A stretch of 64,000 nt of DNA from assembly GCF_900188345.1 (NCBI RefSeq), contig NZ_FZOD01000024.1, forward strand, positions 1 through 64,000. The letters are read 5' to 3'. The stretch is from Streptosporangium subroseum (GTDB lineage Bacteria > Actinomycetota > Actinomycetes > Streptosporangiales > Streptosporangiaceae). Positions 22,700 through 31,062 of this stretch are shown here, piece after piece. Under the pieces are notes generated by a model that worked only from the letters and a program-made list of their open reading frames with translations, did not search any database and was not told the DNA's origin. The number at the start of each line of letters is the position of its first letter. The stretch's first letter is position 1. The position numbers and the translations under genes were made by a program.

Positions 22700-23767
22700 A
22701 TGCCGACGCGGGCCGACCAGACCATCGGCACGCGCGCGCGGGCACCCGTCTCCATCCACAGCGCACCGCTGGTCCTGCCGGTCTGCGCCCCACCGGTCGA
22801 GGACGGCTCCGTCCTCGTCAGGGGTGACCGCGTGCTCAAGGTCGGGCCTCGCACGAAGATCGAGGCCGCCTATCCCGATCTCACTCCGGTCCGCTGGCCG
22901 GGCATGATCGTGCCGGGCCTGGTCGACGCGCATCTCCGGCTCGACAGGACCGCCTTCCCGCCGGTGTTCGCCCACGGTGTCACCGCCGTCGGGGGCGTGG
23001 CCGCCGACCTGGACGCCGCGTCCACGCTCGGTGAGGCCGGACTCGGGGGCGTGACCTACCTTGAGACCCGTTGCGAGGACGAGGCCCGGTGGGAGGCCGA
23101 CGGGCGTGATCGGCTGATCACCGCGATCGGCGAGGTGGACCACCCGGGGATCATCGGAATCGCCGCGCACTCCCCCGATCCCATGGTCATGGAGGACCTG
23201 GCCGTCCTGTCCCGGACCTTCGGCCTCCGGCTCCACGTCGACCTGGGCCGCCATCCGGTCGGGTTCCTGGACGAGGTGGGAGTCCTCGGCCCCGGCTGCC
23301 ACGTGGCGATCTCCGGACCGCTCGACGAGGCCGACCGCAAGCTTCTCCGGATCCGCGGTACGGCGGTGGCGATCTCGTCGCCGTTCGCCGCCGACGGCCT
23401 GCTGGACGGCGAGAACGTGATCGCCTTCGGCACCCACCTCGGCGGCGACCCGCTGGCCGCCGCCCGCATGCTCGACCGGAATCCCGACCTCGACCGCGAC
23501 CCCGGCCGCGCCCGGCTCCTGGTCGAGGCGGTGACGCTGGGCGGGGCGCGAGCGCTGGGCCTGGCCGAGGGCGCCGGTCGCCTGGGCTGCCTGGGACCGG
23601 GCAGCCGAGCCGACTTCGCCGTCTTCGCCGTGAAGGCCGACGAGCGGACCGCCTACACCGCCCTGCTCCACGAGGGACCGGGCCGGTGCGTAGCCACGAT
23701 CATCGGCGGCCGGCCCCACTGGCGCCTCGACAAAACCCAGGACGTCGAGACCAGGCGTCTGGCCTGA
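22700..23767 (+). CDS. Amidohydrolase-fold protein with lost metal ligands
   Basis: A 355-aa protein of the amidohydrolase superfamily. It starts at the ATG at 22700, chosen for the preceding aggag; an upstream reading adds 23 unsupported residues. The fold is recognisable from the N-terminal small beta domain (GSVLVRGDRVLKVGPR), PGLVDAH at the start of the barrel, FGLRLHVDLG, and the C-terminal VTLGGARALGL...GCLGPGSRADFAVF. The metal motif HxH is HLR (His78 kept, second His lost), the middle His-bearing strand reads LHVDLGRH, and the terminal catalytic Asp region GTDS reads GTHL. With three of the usual ligands altered, hydrolysis by the normal mechanism is doubtful. A changed chemistry or a non-catalytic role is possible. 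Confidence 0.78.
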   Translation: MPTRADQTIGTRARAPVSIHSAPLVLPVCAPPVEDGSVLVRGDRVLKVGPRTKIEAAYPDLTPVRWPGMIVPGLVDAHLRLDRTAFPPVFAHGVTAVGGVAADLDAASTLGEAGLGGVTYLETRCEDEARWEADGRDRLITAIGEVDHPGIIGIAAHSPDPMVMEDLAVLSRTFGLRLHVDLGRHPVGFLDEVGVLGPGCHVAISGPLDEADRKLLRIRGTAVAISSPFAADGLLDGENVIAFGTHLGGDPLAAARMLDRNPDLDRDPGRARLLVEAVTLGGARALGLAEGAGRLGCLGPGSRADFAVFAVKADERTAYTALLHEGPGRCVATIIGGRPHWRLDKTQDVETRRLA

Positions 23768-23775
23768 GCCCGCGG

Positions 23776-24351
23776 CTAAGCGGTGGTGGTGCCGCGCAGG
23801 GGCGCCAGTGCGCCGGTCCAGCGCAGCAGCTCGTCCAGCATGAGGGTGGCGGTGTTCTCCATGGCCTCATCGGCCTGGATCTCGCCCTCGTCGTTGAGGA
23901 GCCGCATGGCGAAGGAGATGGGCAGCCCTTCGAGCAGGGGCACCATCTTCAACGAGGTGAGAATCGGCTTGATCCCCTGAACGGCGCGCAGGCCGCCGGA
24001 GACGCCGCCGTAGCTGACCAGCCCCACGGGCTTGTACGCCCACTCGTTGTTCAGGTAGTCGAGGGCGTTCTTCAGCGGCGCGGTGTATCCGTGGTTGTAC
24101 TCGGGCATCACGATGACAAACGCGTCCGCGGCGTCGGCCGTGGCGCTCCAGTCCTTGGTGTGCTGGTGTTCGTAGCGGCGCAGCCGGGGGTGGTTGGGCT
24201 CGTCCATGAGCGGCAGGTTCAACTCGGCCAGGTCGACCACGTTGACCTCGAAGCCACCGTGTTTGACCGCCCAGTCGGTGAACCACCGGGCCACGGGCAG
24301 ACCGATCCTGCCGGGACGGGTGCTGGCGATGATGACATGCAGCTTGGGCAT
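23776..24351 (-). CDS. NAD(P)H-dependent FMN reductase
   Basis: A 191-aa flavodoxin-like reductase. KLHVIIASTRPGRIGLPVARWF is the phosphate-binding loop for FMN, and VIVMPEYNHGYTAPLKNALDYL is the hallmark of the NADPH-dependent FMN reductase/ArsH/azoreductase-like group. GLVSYGGVSGGLRAVQ closes the flavin site. It reduces FMN, quinones or related electron acceptors; the natural acceptor is unknown. The start at 24351 gives the family N-terminus directly. It is convergent with the amidohydrolase-like gene, only 8 bp between stops. Confidence 0.88.
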   Translation of the reverse strand: MPKLHVIIASTRPGRIGLPVARWFTDWAVKHGGFEVNVVDLAELNLPLMDEPNHPRLRRYEHQHTKDWSATADAADAFVIVMPEYNHGYTAPLKNALDYLNNEWAYKPVGLVSYGGVSGGLRAVQGIKPILTSLKMVPLLEGLPISFAMRLLNDEGEIQADEAMENTATLMLDELLRWTGALAPLRGTTTA

Positions 24352-24710
24352 AGGGGTGGACGCTCCTTGGCGCGTGATACTGGGGATCGGGTGACACGGG
24401 TCCAGGCGGGGAGCGGGCGAGCGCGTTCACCCACCGGCGGCCCGGCGGAGGCAACCCGGAGGAGGCTCCGCCAGACATGCCGTCCCTGACTTTCGATGTG
24501 TCAGTAACGCCGAGGAGCCGCGAAAACATACCCGTCCGAAACCACGAGCGTGTTCGGTGACGGCCCGTCACAGGGCGTGACGCCGGCCTCTTCGGGCATC
24601 GCCCGCCATGACGCGGGCCCTTCGTGGCGCCGTACGACATGGCGCGGCGACACCATAGGAGACCTGACGTGGATCACGCCGTGACACCGCACGGCATGGA
24701 GCGGATCCCT
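24352..24710. other. 359-bp region without a recognised gene
   Basis: This stretch lies between the FMN reductase start and the MarR stop, both on the minus strand, so it should hold the reductase promoter and the end of the marR transcript. I see no protein with family resemblance on either strand. A short inverted sequence cgtcacagggcgtgacg (24566-24582) could form a small hairpin. No clear -35/-10 pair was settled. Confidence 0.45.
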
Positions 24711-25133
24711 TCAGCCGGGTTGACGGTCCACGACGCTCAGCAGCTCTCTGAGCTGGTCCTGCTGCTCGGGAGTGAGCACGGAGAACAGCTCCTCGGCCGC
24801 TCGCCTGCGGGCCTCGCGCACCTGTTCGTATCTCGCGCGGCCCTCGGGGGTCGTCACCAGCAGGGTGGAACGGCGGCTCGCCGGATCGACCTCGCGGCGA
24901 ACCAGGCCCGCCTCCTCCAGTGCGTCGACCACCGAGGTCACCGAACGCGGCACGATCTTCAGCCTCTCGGCGAGCTGCACCATCTTGAGCGGCGACTCGG
25001 AGTCGATGATCATCCTCAGCGCCCGGGCCTGGCCGGGGCTCATCCCGAGTGGGCCGAGCTGCTCGCCGTACCCCCGACGCAGTCGATGTCCGACTCCATG
25101 CACCAACTCGGCCAGTTCCGTCTCCACGGCCAT
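24711..25133 (-). CDS. MarR-family transcriptional regulator
   Basis: A 140-aa winged-helix regulator. The DNA-recognition region is LKMVQLAERLKIVPRSVTSVVDALEEAGLVRREVDPASRRSTLLVTTPEGR, with the wing containing the D-x-R basic motif. N- and C-terminal helices form the dimer interface. The gene is transcribed away from an ABC exporter gene with a 72-bp shared promoter region that contains a palindrome. MarR proteins in this setting usually repress their own gene and the exporter until a small ligand binds; that assignment is inferred from layout. Confidence 0.9.
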   Translation of the reverse strand: MAVETELAELVHGVGHRLRRGYGEQLGPLGMSPGQARALRMIIDSESPLKMVQLAERLKIVPRSVTSVVDALEEAGLVRREVDPASRRSTLLVTTPEGRARYEQVREARRRAAEELFSVLTPEQQDQLRELLSVVDRQPG

Positions 25134-25205
25134 GAACTTATCTCATTGTTTACGGGAATGACTATGAGCTAGCCTCTGTTTGAGTAAACCTCAGAGAGGA
25201 GTTTC
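25134..25205. promoter_or_regulatory. Shared promoter region with a candidate MarR operator
   Basis: The 72 bp between marR and the exporter gene hold gtttgagtaaac (25178-25189), arms gttt/aaac around four bases, and a related half-site gtttac at 25148-25153 on the marR side. The exporter ribosome-binding site agagaggag follows right after the palindrome, so a protein bound there would block the exporter start region. Confidence 0.5.
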
Positions 25206-27080
25206 ATGGCCGTACGAACCCAGGGGGCCGTCCAGCACGAAGGAACGCACATGGACCGCGAACCCTTCGTGAATGACGAACCCCGCGCGCCCTTGCGGCG
25301 CATCGTCGCCCTGTTCCGCCCCTACCGCGGCCGGTTGGCCCTGGTCGGCGGGCTTATCGGGCTGTCCTCGCTCGTCTCGCTGGCCTCGCCGTTCATGCTG
25401 CGCGAGGTGCTGGACGACGCCATCCCCCACGGCAGGACCGGCCTGCTGACGCTGCTGGCACTGGGGATGATCGCGGTCGCCGTCACCACCAGCGTGCTCG
25501 ACGTCGTCCAGACGCTGATCTCCACCGGAGTCGGTCAGCGCGTCATGCACGACCTGCGCACCGGTGTCTACGGCCACCTGCAGCGCATGTCCCTGGCCTT
25601 CTTCACCCGCACCCGCACCGGCGAGGTGCAGTCACGCATCGCCAACGACATCGGGGGCATGCAGTCGGTGGTCACCGCCACGGCCGCCTCGATCGTCTCG
25701 AACCTGACCACCGTGATCGCGACGATCATCGCGATGCTCGTGCTGGACTGGCGGCTGACCATAGTGTCGCTGCTGCTGCTCCCCGTCTTCGTCGGGATCA
25801 GCCGCAAGGTCGGCCGGGAGCGCAGGAAGATCACCTCCGAGCGGCAGCGGAAGCTGGCCGCCATGTCGTCGATGGTCCAGGAGTCTCTGTCGATCAGCGG
25901 CATCCTGCTGGGCCGGACGATGGGCCGTTCTCCCGAGCTCACCCGGCGTTTCTCCACGGCCTCCGACGAGCTGGCCGATCTGGAGGTGCGCTCAAGCATG
26001 GCCGGGCGCTGGCGGCAGTCCACCATCCAGATCATCATGGCGGCCATGCCCGCGATGATCTACTGGGCCACCGGGCTGACCTCGGTCGTCTCCATCGGCA
26101 CCGTCGTCGCCTTCACCACGCTCCAGATGAACCTGTTCCGGCCCACCGTGTCACTGTTGCGCCTCGGCGTCGACGTGCAGAGCTCCCTGTCTCTGTTCGG
26201 CCGGATCTTCGAGTATCTCGATCTGCCCGTAGACATCCACCCCGGCACCCGGACGCTGACGAACGTGCGCGGGGAGATCCGCTTCGAGCACGTGGACTTC
26301 TCCTACGCCTCCCGCGACTCCTCCGGCGAGCACGGAGAACAGAACCCCTCCGGTGACGCCGGCGAGTCCGAGGGTGAGTACGGCGAGGACACGACGCTGT
26401 CGGACGTGAACCTCACCGTCCCCGCGGGCACGACCCTGGCCGTGGTCGGCGAGACCGGCTCGGGGAAGACCACGCTGAGCTACCTCCTCCCCCGTCTCTA
26501 CGACGTGACCGGCGGCCGGGTCACCGTCGACGGCGTGGACGTACGCGATCTGACCTTCGAAACGCTGGCCGAGACGGTCGGCGTGGTCTCCCAGGAGACC
26601 TACCTGTTCCATTCCTCGATCGCTGACAATCTCCGCTTCGCCAAGCCGTCCGCGACGGACGAGGAGATGGTCGAGGCCGCGCGTGCGGCACGGATCCACG
26701 ACCACATCATGTCGTTGCCCGACGGGTACGACACCATGGTCGGCGAGCGCGGCTACCGGTTCTCCGGTGGCGAGAAGCAGCGCCTGGCCATCGCCCGGAC
26801 GCTGCTGCGCAACCCGCCCGTGCTGATCCTCGACGAGGCCACCAGCTCCCTGGACACCCAGACCGAGCGTGCCGTCCAGGAAGCGCTGGACACCCTGTCG
26901 CACGGCCGTACCACCATCACGATCGCCCACCGCCTGTCCACCATCATCGACGCCGACCAGATCGTGGTCCTGGCCCACGGCCGCATCGTCGAACGCGGAA
27001 CCCACGCCGAGCTTCTCACCGCCGACGGCCCCTACTCCGCCCTCGTCAGCCGCGACCAGCCCCTGACCATCGCCGCCTGA
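25206..27080 (+). CDS. ABC exporter, fused membrane and ATPase domains
   Basis: A 624-aa half-transporter of the MsbA/LmrA/Pgp type. Six membrane segments occupy about residues 40-330, including the conserved LAFFTRTRTGEVQSRIANDI coupling region. The ATPase domain has Walker A GETGSGKTT (about 418-426), Q-loop VSQETYLF, signature FSGGEKQR and Walker B VLILDEATSSLD, with the H-loop in TIAHRLSTI. A Glu/Ser/Gly-rich insertion (GEHGEQNPSGDAGESEGEYGED) interrupts the start of the ATPase domain before Walker A. The ATG at 25206 has an excellent ribosome-binding site. One gene suggests a homodimer. Control by the divergent MarR gene implies export of a toxic or signalling small molecule. Confidence 0.92.
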   Translation: MAVRTQGAVQHEGTHMDREPFVNDEPRAPLRRIVALFRPYRGRLALVGGLIGLSSLVSLASPFMLREVLDDAIPHGRTGLLTLLALGMIAVAVTTSVLDVVQTLISTGVGQRVMHDLRTGVYGHLQRMSLAFFTRTRTGEVQSRIANDIGGMQSVVTATAASIVSNLTTVIATIIAMLVLDWRLTIVSLLLLPVFVGISRKVGRERRKITSERQRKLAAMSSMVQESLSISGILLGRTMGRSPELTRRFSTASDELADLEVRSSMAGRWRQSTIQIIMAAMPAMIYWATGLTSVVSIGTVVAFTTLQMNLFRPTVSLLRLGVDVQSSLSLFGRIFEYLDLPVDIHPGTRTLTNVRGEIRFEHVDFSYASRDSSGEHGEQNPSGDAGESEGEYGEDTTLSDVNLTVPAGTTLAVVGETGSGKTTLSYLLPRLYDVTGGRVTVDGVDVRDLTFETLAETVGVVSQETYLFHSSIADNLRFAKPSATDEEMVEAARAARIHDHIMSLPDGYDTMVGERGYRFSGGEKQRLAIARTLLRNPPVLILDEATSSLDTQTERAVQEALDTLSHGRTTITIAHRLSTIIDADQIVVLAHGRIVERGTHAELLTADGPYSALVSRDQPLTIAA

Positions 27081-27126
27081 CCCCATCGAGCCCGCTTCCG
27101 CGATACGGCCGCTCGAATTCAACGTC

Positions 27127-27166
27127 GGTCCAGGCCGCCCCAGGATGCGTAGGTCCAGGCCGCCCC
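27127..27166. repeat. Two-copy 15-bp direct repeat
   Basis: ggtccaggccgcccc occurs at 27127-27141 and again at 27152-27166, a 25-bp period, in the short gap between the convergent ABC exporter and alpha/beta hydrolase genes. Confidence 0.7.
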
Positions 27167-27176
27167 GAGGTTTCGA

Positions 27177-27875
27177 TCAGAGGCTTTCAGCGGCGTCGCC
27201 CTCCCGGCCCGGCGTCTGCGGCAGATGGCGGAGGAACCACTCTCCGGCCAGGTGGGCCACCTGTTCCAGCGTCCCGGGCTCCTCGAAGAGGTGAGAGGCC
27301 CCGGGGACGATCTCCAGGCGTGTCTCGCCACGCAGCTCCCTCATCGCCTCACGATTGAGATTGAGGACGGCGGGATCGCGCTCTCCGACGATCAGCAGCG
27401 TGGGCTGGTGAACCGACTGGAGCGCCGTACCGGCGAGGTCCGGCCGCCCGCCGCGGGAGACGACCGTCTTCATGAGGGCGGGGCGGGCCGCGGCGGCGAC
27501 GAGCGCGGCCGCCGCGCCCGTGCTGGCACCGAAGAGCCCGACGCGGAGATCGGCGGTGGGCCGGTGTTCCACCAGCCAGTCGGCCAGTGCCGCCAGCCGT
27601 ATGGCGAGCCGGCCGATGTCGAAACGGAACTCGCCCGTCTGGATGTCGACCCGCTCCTCCGCCGGCGTGAGCAGGTCGGCGAGGATCGTGGCGAGGCCCG
27701 CCCTCTGGAGCTCACCCGCCACGTATCGATTGCGCGGGCTGTGGCGGCTGCTGCCGCTGCCGTGCGCGAAGAGCACCATTCCCTGTGCCTGCCGTGGCAC
27801 CGCGACATCGGCCTCCAGCACGACGTCCACGGCCGGGATCTCCAGGCGCTCCAGGTTCATCCGGACGGCGTTCAT
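27177..27875 (-). CDS. Alpha/beta hydrolase (dienelactone hydrolase-like)
   Basis: A 232-aa cytoplasmic hydrolase. The early GMVLFAHGSGSSRHSPRNRYVA carries the HGSGSSRHSPRN motif typical of a small hydrolase group often encoded beside phosphoribosyltransferases. The nucleophile elbow is GLFGASTGAAAAL, the Asp lies in LLIVGERDPAVL, and the His in IVPGASHLFEEPG. The gene lies 93 bp downstream of the phosphoribosyltransferase-erythromycin esterase gene on the same strand, probably one operon. In several bacteria this hydrolase and the phosphoribosyltransferase are fused, which supports a shared but undefined role. Confidence 0.88.
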   Translation of the reverse strand: MNAVRMNLERLEIPAVDVVLEADVAVPRQAQGMVLFAHGSGSSRHSPRNRYVAGELQRAGLATILADLLTPAEERVDIQTGEFRFDIGRLAIRLAALADWLVEHRPTADLRVGLFGASTGAAAALVAAAARPALMKTVVSRGGRPDLAGTALQSVHQPTLLIVGERDPAVLNLNREAMRELRGETRLEIVPGASHLFEEPGTLEQVAHLAGEWFLRHLPQTPGREGDAAESL

Positions 27876-27968
27876 GGCATTCCCCCTTCGGGCGGAAAGG
27901 ACGGCTCTCTCCGGGGCCGGGAGGATCGAGCCGCCTCTCCTTCTCGAGTGCGTACGCGGCCTGACGGG

Positions 27969-29981
27969 TCATACACCGGTCGGGTAGGTCTCGGGGACTT
28001 CTCCCTCCTCCCAGCCGGCCGTTCGCTCCAGCGGCTCGACCGCCCTCGTCTCGTCGATGTGGATCACCGCGTCGAACTGGTCCGCCACGCGCGCGTGGAG
28101 GTAGTGGCTCTGCCGTTCGGTCCGCGGGCGGTAGACGACGCCGATCGCCCGTTCCAGCCGCGGCGGGCGCAGCGCTTCGGCCGCCTGGGGCGCGAGGCCG
28201 AATGAGAGCAGGAACTCCTTGTTGCCGGCCTCGTGGAGCAGCGCCTCGATCGACCCGGAGAGCGCCGGCCTCACCCGCACGCGCCCGGCCGGACCGCCCC
28301 AGTCCTCGGCCGCCGTCACGGCGCCGGCGTAGGTGGTGAACCCGATGAGGCGGCACTCGCCGGGGTACCGTTCGCGCGCCAGCCGGCCGAGGTTGACCTC
28401 GCCGCGAGCGGCGGCCTCCGTCACCCGGGCGTCACCGACGTGTGAGTTGTGCGCCCATACGACGATCCTCGGCGGCCTGCCCCGCCGGCGGGTGAGATGT
28501 TCGGCGAGGGCGTCCAGGGTGCCGGCCATGTGGCGGCCGCGCAGGTTCCAGGAGGAGACCTTCTCGCTGAACATCATGCGGTAGTACCCCTCGGCGGCTT
28601 TCACGGTCCGCGCGCTCTGCTCCGCGTGGAAGAGCTCGTCCTGGGTGAGGATCCCGTCCCGCCGGACGTACTCCAGCGCGTGACGCTGCAGGTCGGCCAG
28701 CTGATCGACCACCTGCCGCTCGCACGGCTCGCCGGCCCCGAACGCGGCGGCGAAGCCGTACGACCGGCCGTCGCCGCCCGCGTGGTGGTCGAAGCAGGCG
28801 TAGCGCTCCCGGGCGCGTGCCGCGGCCCGCGGGTCGACCCGTTCCAGGAAGGCGACGACCTCGTGGATGGACCGGTGCAGGCTGTAGAGGTCCAGTCCGT
28901 AGAAACCCGCCTTGGCCCGCTCCTCCCTGCCCGCCCGATCGTTGTGCTCACGCAGCCACGCGACGAAGTCCAGCACCACCGTGTTGCGCCACATCCACGT
29001 CGGGAAACGCTCGAAGCCGCGCAGCGCCTCCTCGGCGGTCGCGTCGTCGCCGCGTCCGTGGACATACCGGTTCACCCTGTAGGCGTCGGGCCAGTCGGCC
29101 TCCACCGCCACCGCGCAGAAGCCCTTCTCCTCGATGAGCCGCCGCGTCATGCGCGCACGGGCCTCGTAGAACTCATGGGTGCCGTGCGAGGCCTCCCCGA
29201 TCAGTACGAAACGCGCGTCACCGACCAGTTCGAAGAGGTCCTCCTCGCGCGGCACGCCCTCCTCGGTGGGGAGAGCCTCCAGGCGGACGGCGGCCACCTC
29301 CGTGGAACCCCGCGACCCCGTTCCGGCCTGTCGTGATCTCGACGCGGTACGCAGCAGATCCTGCACTTCCTCGTCGGTCGTCTGGTCGAAGTCCCAGTAG
29401 GACCGTCCGACCGCCAGAAAAGGCGACGGTGTGGTGGCGCAGACCATTTCATCGGCCATGGCACCGATCTCGCGACAGGTGGACTCGGGCGCGGCGGGAA
29501 CCGCGACGACGATCGCGGCCGGCCGGTGACGGCGGAGGGCCTCGACGGCGGCGCGCATGCTCGCGCCCGTCGCCAGCCCGTCGTCCGCCACGATGACGGT
29601 CCTGCCGGTGAAATCCGGCGGGGGACGTCCCTCCCGATAGGCCTTTTCTCTCCTGAGGAGTTCGCGGCCCTCCCGTTCGGCCGTCTCCTGGATGACCTCC
29701 GGTGGGATCTTCATCCCCTGGATGACGTCCTCGTTGAGCACGATGACCCCACCGCTGGCGATCGCCCCCATCGCCAGCTCCTCCCTGCCGGGGGCACCCA
29801 GCTTGCGCACCAGGAAGGTGTCGAGGGGAGCGTTGAGGGCCACCGCGATCTCGTATGCCACCGGCACGCCGCCTCGGGGTAGCCCCACGACGATGACATC
29901 CGGCGTGTCCCGATAGCGCTCCAGGCGTCCCACAAGAGCGCGACCGGCGTCCCGCCGATCCTGAAACAGGCGGTCTGACAT
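27969..29981 (-). CDS. Phosphoribosyltransferase fused to an erythromycin esterase-like domain
   Basis: A 670-aa two-domain protein starting at the ATG at 29981 (upstream caggggg); an upstream extension of 37 codons has no support. Residues 1 to about 210 are a type I phosphoribosyltransferase-like domain with VIVVGLPRGGVPVAYEIA and the PRPP loop VIVADDGLATGASM. About 245-660 is an erythromycin esterase (EreA/EreB-like) domain with the Glu/His active-site segments LIGEASHGTHEFYEARARMT, AVEADWPDAYRVNRY and VVWAHNSHVGDAR. Homologues of the second domain cleave macrolide lactones, but most chromosomal members have no known substrate. The fusion recurs in actinobacteria. The alpha/beta hydrolase downstream strengthens the link with phosphoribosyl chemistry. 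Resistance should not be assumed. Confidence 0.9.
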   Translation of the reverse strand: MSDRLFQDRRDAGRALVGRLERYRDTPDVIVVGLPRGGVPVAYEIAVALNAPLDTFLVRKLGAPGREELAMGAIASGGVIVLNEDVIQGMKIPPEVIQETAEREGRELLRREKAYREGRPPPDFTGRTVIVADDGLATGASMRAAVEALRRHRPAAIVVAVPAAPESTCREIGAMADEMVCATTPSPFLAVGRSYWDFDQTTDEEVQDLLRTASRSRQAGTGSRGSTEVAAVRLEALPTEEGVPREEDLFELVGDARFVLIGEASHGTHEFYEARARMTRRLIEEKGFCAVAVEADWPDAYRVNRYVHGRGDDATAEEALRGFERFPTWMWRNTVVLDFVAWLREHNDRAGREERAKAGFYGLDLYSLHRSIHEVVAFLERVDPRAAARARERYACFDHHAGGDGRSYGFAAAFGAGEPCERQVVDQLADLQRHALEYVRRDGILTQDELFHAEQSARTVKAAEGYYRMMFSEKVSSWNLRGRHMAGTLDALAEHLTRRRGRPPRIVVWAHNSHVGDARVTEAAARGEVNLGRLARERYPGECRLIGFTTYAGAVTAAEDWGGPAGRVRVRPALSGSIEALLHEAGNKEFLLSFGLAPQAAEALRPPRLERAIGVVYRPRTERQSHYLHARVADQFDAVIHIDETRAVEPLERTAGWEEGEVPETYPTGV

Positions 29982-30445
29982 AGCCGCCACCCCCTGATCG
30001 GTGTAGTCGGCCCTACCTCTCTGCACATGCCCAAACAGCGGCCACTGATTGGGGCGCCACGGATGAATTCCGAGTTTTACCTGGAGCGGCACCTGTCTTT
30101 ACCGGTGCGAGCGAGAGCGCAACGCGATGTGGGGAATCGGCCCTCCACGGAGCCGAACGCGGCAGGTCAGATCTCGCCCTATGTCAGCTTTTCGGCACCC
30201 CCGGAGCCATAGCCGACCACCGGCCACGCCAACCCGGCCACCCGGCATCGGGTGGCCGGGCGTGGTCGATGACCTTGTAGATGCCGTCGGAGCTGTATGG
30301 GTGTGGATGTGATGTCACCCACGAGCCATCCGTGGCCCCCGTCCGGATCTCGCGACCCCCGCGCGCGCCTGTCGTTTGCTCGTCGGGGGCGGAGCGCGGC
30401 CAGGTCACGGGGCCGTACGGAATCCTCGGGAGTAATGTGAACCGA
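29982..30445. other. 464-bp divergent intergenic region with a strong hairpin
   Basis: The region lies between the divergent phosphoribosyltransferase-esterase gene and the Nudix gene. Its main structure is an inverted repeat at 30233-30260 (arms cccggccaccc and gggtggccggg, loop ggcatc), extended outward by ccacgc (from 30224) and gcgtgg. A terminator-like hairpin is unexpected between divergent genes; it may insulate the promoters or end a short unannotated transcript. A minus-strand reading at 30184-30453 crosses it but resembles no family. Confidence 0.55.
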
Positions 30446-30940
30446 ATGACCACGCCCTACCTTGAACCCACCGAGTGGTATGCCAGCCTGCCCAGTGTGT
30501 TCACCTCGGCCTGCATGCTGCTCACCGACACCAAGGACCAGGTCCTGCTGGTCAAGCCGAACTACCGGCCCGGCTGGGGCTTCCCCGGTGGGATCACCGA
30601 GGCGGGTGAGGCTCCCCACGACTGCGCCATGCGGGAGACCGCCGAGGAGCTCGGCGTCTCGGTCAAGGCGGACGAGCTCCTCGTGATCCACTGGTTGCCG
30701 CCATCGGGAGAACGCCCTCGCGCAATGATCAACTTCATGTTCGACGGCGGCGTCCTGAGCGACCCCGGCCGCATCCGACTGCAGGTCGAAGAGCTCGACG
30801 AGGCGTCGTTCTTCCCCTGGGACATCGCCGCCACCCTGCTTCCGGTGAACATCGCGGCGCGCCTCCCCGCGGCGCGTCACGCCCGGGAGAGCAGGCGTCC
30901 CGTTTATCTGCCCGGCGAACCCGGGATGGTCGGCGGCTGA
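30446..30940 (+). CDS. Nudix hydrolase
   Basis: A 164-aa Nudix protein. The Nudix box is GGITEAGEAPHDCAMRETAEELGV, which fits GX5EX7REUXEEXGU with all the metal-binding Glu residues. The preceding VLLVKPNYRPGWGFPGG is the usual strand leading in. The ATG at 30446 and a GTG at 30437 are both possible; the ribosome-binding gggag at 30428 is close to the GTG and somewhat far from the ATG. It hydrolyses a nucleoside diphosphate linked to another group; the substrate cannot be told. It ends about 120 bp before the gamma-glutamyltransferase-like gene on the same strand. Confidence 0.9.
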   Translation: MTTPYLEPTEWYASLPSVFTSACMLLTDTKDQVLLVKPNYRPGWGFPGGITEAGEAPHDCAMRETAEELGVSVKADELLVIHWLPPSGERPRAMINFMFDGGVLSDPGRIRLQVEELDEASFFPWDIAATLLPVNIAARLPAARHARESRRPVYLPGEPGMVGG

Positions 30941-31062
30941 GAAACCCCTCTCCCCGGCGCATCCGGCCCCGATCGGCCAGAGGTCCGAGACGCCGGACGC
31001 GCCGGGGAAATCGGGGAGGGGGCCGGATCCACCGGCGGGCGGCGGAGCCGTACGCTCTGGGC

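Noticed and set aside
30184..30453. Minus-strand frame containing SSDGIYKVIDHARPPDAGW
   Set aside because: It overlaps the Nudix start and a strong hairpin, and has no match to any family I know.
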